DNA from: Lentzea albidocapillata
GTDB taxonomy: Bacteria; Actinomycetota; Actinomycetes; Mycobacteriales; Pseudonocardiaceae
Assembly (NCBI RefSeq): GCF_000719115.1
Contig: NZ_JOEA01000029.1
Location: 1 to 64,000 of the forward strand
Length of the DNA stretch: 64,000 nt
Direction of reading: 5' to 3'
Part shown: in pieces, positions 60,683-64,000 of the stretch
Layout of the letters: each line of letters starts with the position of its first letter
Position numbering within the stretch: position 1 is the first letter of the stretch
Translations under genes and position numbers: made by a program
The notes under the pieces: model-generated
What the model saw: the letters and a program-made list of their open reading frames with translations, nothing else
The model's database searches: none
What the model was told of the DNA's origin: nothing

Positions 60683-61918
60683 GTGCGCCTGCCCCGACTC
60701 GCCGCACTCGCTGCCGGTGCCGTTCTGGCCCTGACGGCCTGCACCACACCCGACGGCGCGGCCAAGGCCCAGATCATCAAGCCCGCAGAGGCGAAGCTCG
60801 GCGACACCGTCCTCGCGTTCTACCTCAGTCCGGACTCCGAGACCGGGACGAGCAAGGCGGAGAATCTCCCGGCCTATCTGGTCCTGGTGCAGGCGGACGG
60901 CAGCAAGAAGCTGATCGAGACCAGCGGCATGCGCGAGCCGCACATCGCGTGGTCAGGGCGCGGGCTGTTCTTCAGTGACGACACACGCGACTACATCCTC
61001 GGCAAGGACGGACTGGTCAGCTTCGAAAACAAGAAGTCGTCGCTGCAACAGTCGGCTTTCGCGCTACCCGACGACAAGGGCTTCGTAGCGGTCTACAACG
61101 AAGGCTTCTCCGAATCCGACTCCGGGTACACCAATCAGGTGGCAGTCACGACCTCGGCCGGTTCACAGCTCTACCAGGTCGAAGGAAACTACTACATGAA
61201 CGCGCTGTGCGGTGGTGTCCTCAATGGAATCGCCACTCAGGCGGGCACTCATCTCCCGGCATCGGCCGACGTTCCCGGTATGCGCTCGAAGGTCGACACC
61301 GCCGCTGAACCGGAGCTGCTTTCCCAGCTGTACCCGGCGACCGAAGGACGCGAAAAAGTCCTCGCCTGGCGAGCAGCCTTCGACGCGGGAGACCACAACC
61401 GCCACGTGCCCTGTCACAACGGTGTGGTCACGTTCCTCTCCGACTACGCCGACGCCGACGGCAAGCCCCACATGACCATCGTTTCCTGGGACACCAGGAC
61501 CGGCAAGTACACCGAACGGCCCCTCGTCGACGCGCAGAAACGCCCGATCAACGAGGAACTGTCCGACCCCGAAACGTTCTCCCAGAAGTCCTACGACGCA
61601 CGAGCAGTCCGGGACGGTCAACTCGAATGGCTCGCCGGCGATGGCCGGATCATGAGCACCGACATCGCGTCGGGAGTCACCGTGCCGCGGTTCGACACCG
61701 GCCTCGCCTCAGGCGTCAACTCGTCCAGCCAGGCAGCCTTCACGGAGCAGTCGATTCACCTGATCCAGGAGACGTTCGACGGCAAGACACCCATCAGGAT
61801 CAAGCGGTTCGACCGCGCCACCGGAGACCTGGTCACCGAGATCGCCGTGCCCGGACTGACCGAACAGCTCGGCCTCGAGTTCAACCTGAGGAGCATTGCC
61901 GTTCCTCCCGGGGCATGA
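60683..61918 (+). CDS. Lipoprotein of unknown function
   Basis: A 411-residue lipoprotein (lipobox LALTAC). Beta-rich with repeated elements such as AYLVLVQADGSKKLIE, RGLFFSDDTRDYILGKDGLVSFE and MTIVSWDTRTGKYTERPL, which look like blades of a beta-propeller. No enzyme motif seen. GTG 60683 follows GAGAGGA by about 8 nt. It is on the same strand as the papain-fold pair and could be co-transcribed. Confidence 0.65.
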   Translation: MRLPRLAALAAGAVLALTACTTPDGAAKAQIIKPAEAKLGDTVLAFYLSPDSETGTSKAENLPAYLVLVQADGSKKLIETSGMREPHIAWSGRGLFFSDDTRDYILGKDGLVSFENKKSSLQQSAFALPDDKGFVAVYNEGFSESDSGYTNQVAVTTSAGSQLYQVEGNYYMNALCGGVLNGIATQAGTHLPASADVPGMRSKVDTAAEPELLSQLYPATEGREKVLAWRAAFDAGDHNRHVPCHNGVVTFLSDYADADGKPHMTIVSWDTRTGKYTERPLVDAQKRPINEELSDPETFSQKSYDARAVRDGQLEWLAGDGRIMSTDIASGVTVPRFDTGLASGVNSSSQAAFTEQSIHLIQETFDGKTPIRIKRFDRATGDLVTEIAVPGLTEQLGLEFNLRSIAVPPGA

Positions 61919-61939
61919 GACGCAGCCGCTCGCTGGTGT

Positions 61940-61974
61940 GGCCCCGCCCGTGCACTGGTCACAGAGGCGGGGCC
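61940..61974. terminator. Hairpin between convergent genes
   Basis: GGCCCCGCC and its exact complement, 17 nt apart, between the lipoprotein stop (61918) and the stop of the convergent small secreted gene. A closely related hairpin follows the paralogous gene at 62921-62955. Confidence 0.7.
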
Positions 61975-61992
61975 GCGGTCCCTACCGGCTGA

Positions 61993-62331
61993 TCACCACT
62001 CGTTCCAGCCGCCGCAGTTGTCCCTGCCCACAGGCACATCCCGGCACGCCTGGACGGTCGTGATGGTGTTGCCGATGTTGCCCTGTTCCTCGGTGCCGCA
62101 TCCGGACTTGTTGTCCATGCGCTGGAAGCCCGGGACGCCCTTCTCGGTGAACCTGCCGTATACCGGCATGGCGTCGCACCCGACGTCCTGGACCGACCAG
62201 TCTCCGTTGCTGCCGCCGTACGCCCTCGCGCCGGTGGTCTCGGAGGTGATCGCCGACGCGGGCGACGCGGTCCCAAGTACGGCGACACCAACCATTGCAA
62301 CGGCGCAGCGCTGCCAGAATTTGAGCTTCAT
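61993..62331 (-). CDS. Small secreted cysteine-containing protein, copy A
   Basis: A 112-residue exported protein: signal peptide (LKFWQRCAVAMVGVAVLGTASPASA), then a domain with AYGGSNGDWSVQDVGCDAMPVYGRF, GVPGFQRMDNKSGCGTEEQGNIGNTITTVQACRDV and the end GRDNCGGWNEW. Four cysteines in the mature part suggest two disulfides. No family recognised. Copy B lies in the opposite direction at 62552, sharing most positions. ATG 62331. Confidence 0.75.
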   Translation of the reverse strand: MKLKFWQRCAVAMVGVAVLGTASPASAITSETTGARAYGGSNGDWSVQDVGCDAMPVYGRFTEKGVPGFQRMDNKSGCGTEEQGNIGNTITTVQACRDVPVGRDNCGGWNEW

Positions 62332-62443
62332 GATGAAGCCACGACCTTTCATCGTGAGAGTCCTCGCCGTTCAAGAGTCGGGCCCGCGCTTGCATCGTCA
62401 TGAAAGTGCGTCGAAAGCGCGATCGCGACCCTTTGAAGGGCGA

Positions 62444-62474
62444 GGACAAGGGGCCGTTGAGGGGGACCTTGTCC
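62444..62474. repeat. Inverted repeat in the divergent gap between the two small secreted genes
   Basis: GGACAAGG (62444-62451) and CCTTGTCC (62467-62474), 15 bp apart, midway between the two divergent starts (62332-62551). This 220-bp gap holds no gene; it should contain both promoters, and this dyad is the only clear structure in it. Confidence 0.45.
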
Positions 62475-62551
62475 GTGCGCTCGGCGAGGCCATCCGCCTC
62501 GCTTTGCCACACGGGCTCCAGTTCGCGGAGCCCTCATGACGAAAGGTCACC

Positions 62552-62893
62552 ATGAAGCTCACGTTCTGGCAGCGCTGCGCCGTCGCCACGGTCGGCGGTC
62601 TCACCGTGCTCGGGCTTGCGTCCCCGGCGTTCGCGATCAGCTCCGACACCACCGGCTCGAACGCGTACGGCGACAGCACCGGGACCTGGCGCGTCTACGA
62701 CACCAAGTGCGACTCCGAGTCGGCATACGGCAACTACATCGAGAAGGGCACCACGGGCATCCAGAGGAAGAACAACAACTCTGGGTGCAACACCCACTCC
62801 GAGGGTGACATCGGCAGCGCCATCACGAGCGTCCAGGCGTGCCGCGACGTCACGGCGGGCAGGGACAACTGCGGCGGCTGGAACGAGTGGTGA
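62552..62893 (+). CDS. Small secreted cysteine-containing protein, copy B
   Basis: A 113-residue paralogue of the protein at 61993: LTFWQRCAVATVGGLTVLGLASPAFA signal, AYGDSTGTWRVYDTKCDSESAYGNY, GTTGIQRKNNNSGCNTHSEGDIGSAITSVQACRDV, and the end GRDNCGGWNEW. The four mature cysteines are kept. ATG 62552. The pair is an inverted duplication that includes the downstream hairpins, which argues for recent origin. Confidence 0.75.
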   Translation: MKLTFWQRCAVATVGGLTVLGLASPAFAISSDTTGSNAYGDSTGTWRVYDTKCDSESAYGNYIEKGTTGIQRKNNNSGCNTHSEGDIGSAITSVQACRDVTAGRDNCGGWNEW

Positions 62894-62920
62894 CCAGCCG
62901 GTAGCCGACCGGTAGCGACC

Positions 62921-62955
62921 GCGGCCCCGCCTCCGCAACACAGAGGCGGGGCCGC
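62921..62955. terminator. Terminator after copy B
   Basis: GCGGCCCCGCCTC and its exact complement, 13 bp each, around a 9-nt loop, 27 nt after the copy B stop. Its core GGCCCCGCC is the same as in the hairpin at 61940-61974. Confidence 0.8.
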
Positions 62956-62974
62956 ATTACGCAAGGGGATCGCA

Positions 62975-63661
62975 GTGAACACGCACCACGTGCTCCGGGT
63001 CGACGGGCTCAGCTACCGCGTCGGCGACCGGCAGCTCTTCGACAACCTGAACCTGACGCTCGGATCGGGCCGGTCCGTGGCTGTGCTCGGTCCGAGCGGG
63101 TCCGGCAAGAGCAGCCTGTTGTCGCTGGCGCTCGGCCTGATCAAGCCGCAGTCGGGAACGATCGAGATCGACGGCCGGGACATCACCGCGCTGGGCAGGA
63201 GAGAACTCGCCCTGCTGCGAGCCGAATCGGTGGGAATGGTCTTCCAGTTCGCCGAACTGCTGTCAGAGCTCAGTCCCGCGGAGAACGTGGCTCTCGCCGC
63301 GTTGCTCGCCGGTAGGTCCGGGCCCGAGCTCGACGCGGAGGTAGCCCGGTTGCTGGACGAGCTCGGTGTGCCGCGGTCCGCCTCTGTCAGCACGTTGTCC
63401 GGTGGCGAGCGCCAGCGCGCCGCGGTGGCGCGGGCGCTGATCAACCGTCCGAGGTTGCTGCTGGCCGACGAGCCGACTGGATCACTCGACGACAAGAACC
63501 GCGATCTGGTCGCCGACATGCTGTTCGAACTGCCGCAGCGCCACGGGTGCGGCCTGCTGGTCGTCACTCACGACGGGGCGGTGGCCGAACGCGCCGACCA
63601 CGTGCTCACGGTCAGCGGCCGGGATCTGGTGCCGTTGGCAGGTTCTGGGGCGACGCGGTGA
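62975..63661 (+). CDS. LolD/MacB-type ABC transporter ATPase
   Basis: A 228-residue ATPase: Walker A VLGPSGSGKSSLLSLALG, Q-loop MVFQFAELLSELSPAENVALAALL, signature TLSGGERQRAAVARALI, Walker B LLLADEPTGSLD, H-loop VTHDGAVAERADHV. The insertion after the Q-loop is typical of LolD/MacB ATPases, which work with FtsX-type permeases. GTG 62975 follows AAGGGG. Its stop overlaps the permease start as GTGA. Confidence 0.92.
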   Translation: MNTHHVLRVDGLSYRVGDRQLFDNLNLTLGSGRSVAVLGPSGSGKSSLLSLALGLIKPQSGTIEIDGRDITALGRRELALLRAESVGMVFQFAELLSELSPAENVALAALLAGRSGPELDAEVARLLDELGVPRSASVSTLSGGERQRAAVARALINRPRLLLADEPTGSLDDKNRDLVADMLFELPQRHGCGLLVVTHDGAVAERADHVLTVSGRDLVPLAGSGATR

Positions 63662-64000
63662 CTCGACAGCTGCGGTCCCGGCTGCTGGGTATCGGCCGCG
63701 CTGCAGGAACCCGGTCCGAGTCCGGCGGCATCCGGTTCTTCGCTCTCGCTCTGGCGAGCCTCCTACTGGCCCTGTCCGCGGCCGCGGTGATCGCGGCGCC
63801 CTCGATCGAGGCTTCCAGAGCGAACCGCATGTCAGCCGGCCAACTTGTGCGCGCGGACACTCCCGCTGCGTCGACGGTGCTGGTCAAGATGGCGATCGAC
63901 CACCTCCAGGAAGGCCGGCAGTACACCGTCGTCTTCCTCTCGCCTGTCGGCGACGGGGCTCCTCTTCCGCCAGGGCTTGACGCGTGGCCTGCGCGGGGTA
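63658..64000 (+). CDS. FtsX/MacB-type ABC permease, N-terminal part (runs off window)
   Basis: About 114 residues are visible before the right edge. A basic lead (TRQLRSRLLGIGRAAGTRSESGG) precedes one hydrophobic segment (FFALALASLLLALSAAAVIAAP) and a long extracytoplasmic part, as in MacB-like permeases. GTG 63658 overlaps the ATPase stop by 4 bp. The rest of the gene is outside the window. Confidence 0.75.
   Translation, partial: MTRQLRSRLLGIGRAAGTRSESGGIRFFALALASLLLALSAAAVIAAPSIEASRANRMSAGQLVRADTPAASTVLVKMAIDHLQEGRQYTVVFLSPVGDGAPLPPGLDAWPARG

Overview
The window is high-GC DNA (about 70 percent G+C) with many GTG starts, short gene overlaps of the ATGA/GTGA/TGATG kind and repeated -10 hexamers 6-7 bp before start codons. 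It carries furA-katG, MmyB-like XRE regulators, an AfsR/SARP-type regulator, a LAxTG sortase signal and an indigoidine locus. Together these point to a filamentous actinomycete, most likely of the Pseudonocardiales (Lentzea/Saccharothrix-like). The genus is an inference from gene content. I saw no rRNA, tRNA, CRISPR array, insertion sequence or phage module.

Region 1 (1-7.7 kb) is a dense set of eleven genes on both strands. It combines pterin or riboflavin chemistry (GTP cyclohydrolase II, a PTPS/QueD-like protein that lacks the usual catalytic residues, a RibD-type reductase) with membrane and lipid chemistry (CDP-alcohol phosphatidyltransferase, flippase-like protein, GT4 glycosyltransferase, methyltransferase, DoxX, a sulfatase-like membrane protein cut by the window edge), plus a zinc-type alcohol dehydrogenase and a creatininase-family amidase. 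I cannot assign a product. It is my main candidate for an undescribed pathway. Region 2 (7.7-21.5 kb) is mixed housekeeping: amidohydrolase, XRE-regulated membrane gene and oxidoreductase, serine hydrolase, SDR, a MocR regulator head-to-head with an EamA transporter, furA-katG, DedA, a two-component system, and a broken aminoglycoside phosphotransferase gene.

Region 3 (21.5-27.7 kb) is a haem/iron uptake locus: a DtxR/IdeR-type box, hmuTUV-like ABC genes, two related small surface or secreted proteins and an HtaA-domain protein with a C-terminal LASTG sorting signal. Region 4 (27.7-39 kb) holds a lipoprotein, TetR- and MerR-regulated oxidoreductases, an XRE regulator with a SelW/Rdx-like protein, and a four-gene osmoprotectant ABC transporter. 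Region 5 (39.2-44.7 kb) is an indigoidine-type cluster: single-module NRPS (A-Ox-T-TE), a tautomerase, IndA-like and IndB-like proteins. The NRPS ends in a tail that resembles the N-terminal half of the tautomerase encoded next to it.

Region 6 (44.7-53.9 kb) has a DHFR-like reductase, a MerR-controlled membrane gene, an AlkD-like protein, an ABC exporter with its own two-component system, an NYN ribonuclease-like protein fused to a cold-shock-like domain, and a PucR regulator. Region 7 (53.9-64 kb) is rich in exported proteins: a crystallin-like/peptidase-like secreted protein, a nuclease-like protein with a eukaryote-like acidic and basic N-terminus, a large AfsR-like regulator, a tandem pair of permuted papain-fold proteins of which one has lost its cysteine, a lipoprotein, a divergent pair of near-identical small cysteine-containing secreted proteins, and the start of a MacB/FtsX-type ABC exporter. 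No gene-free stretch exceeds 300 bp; the longest gaps (59091-59355, 38926-39166, 62332-62551) are described in their entries.
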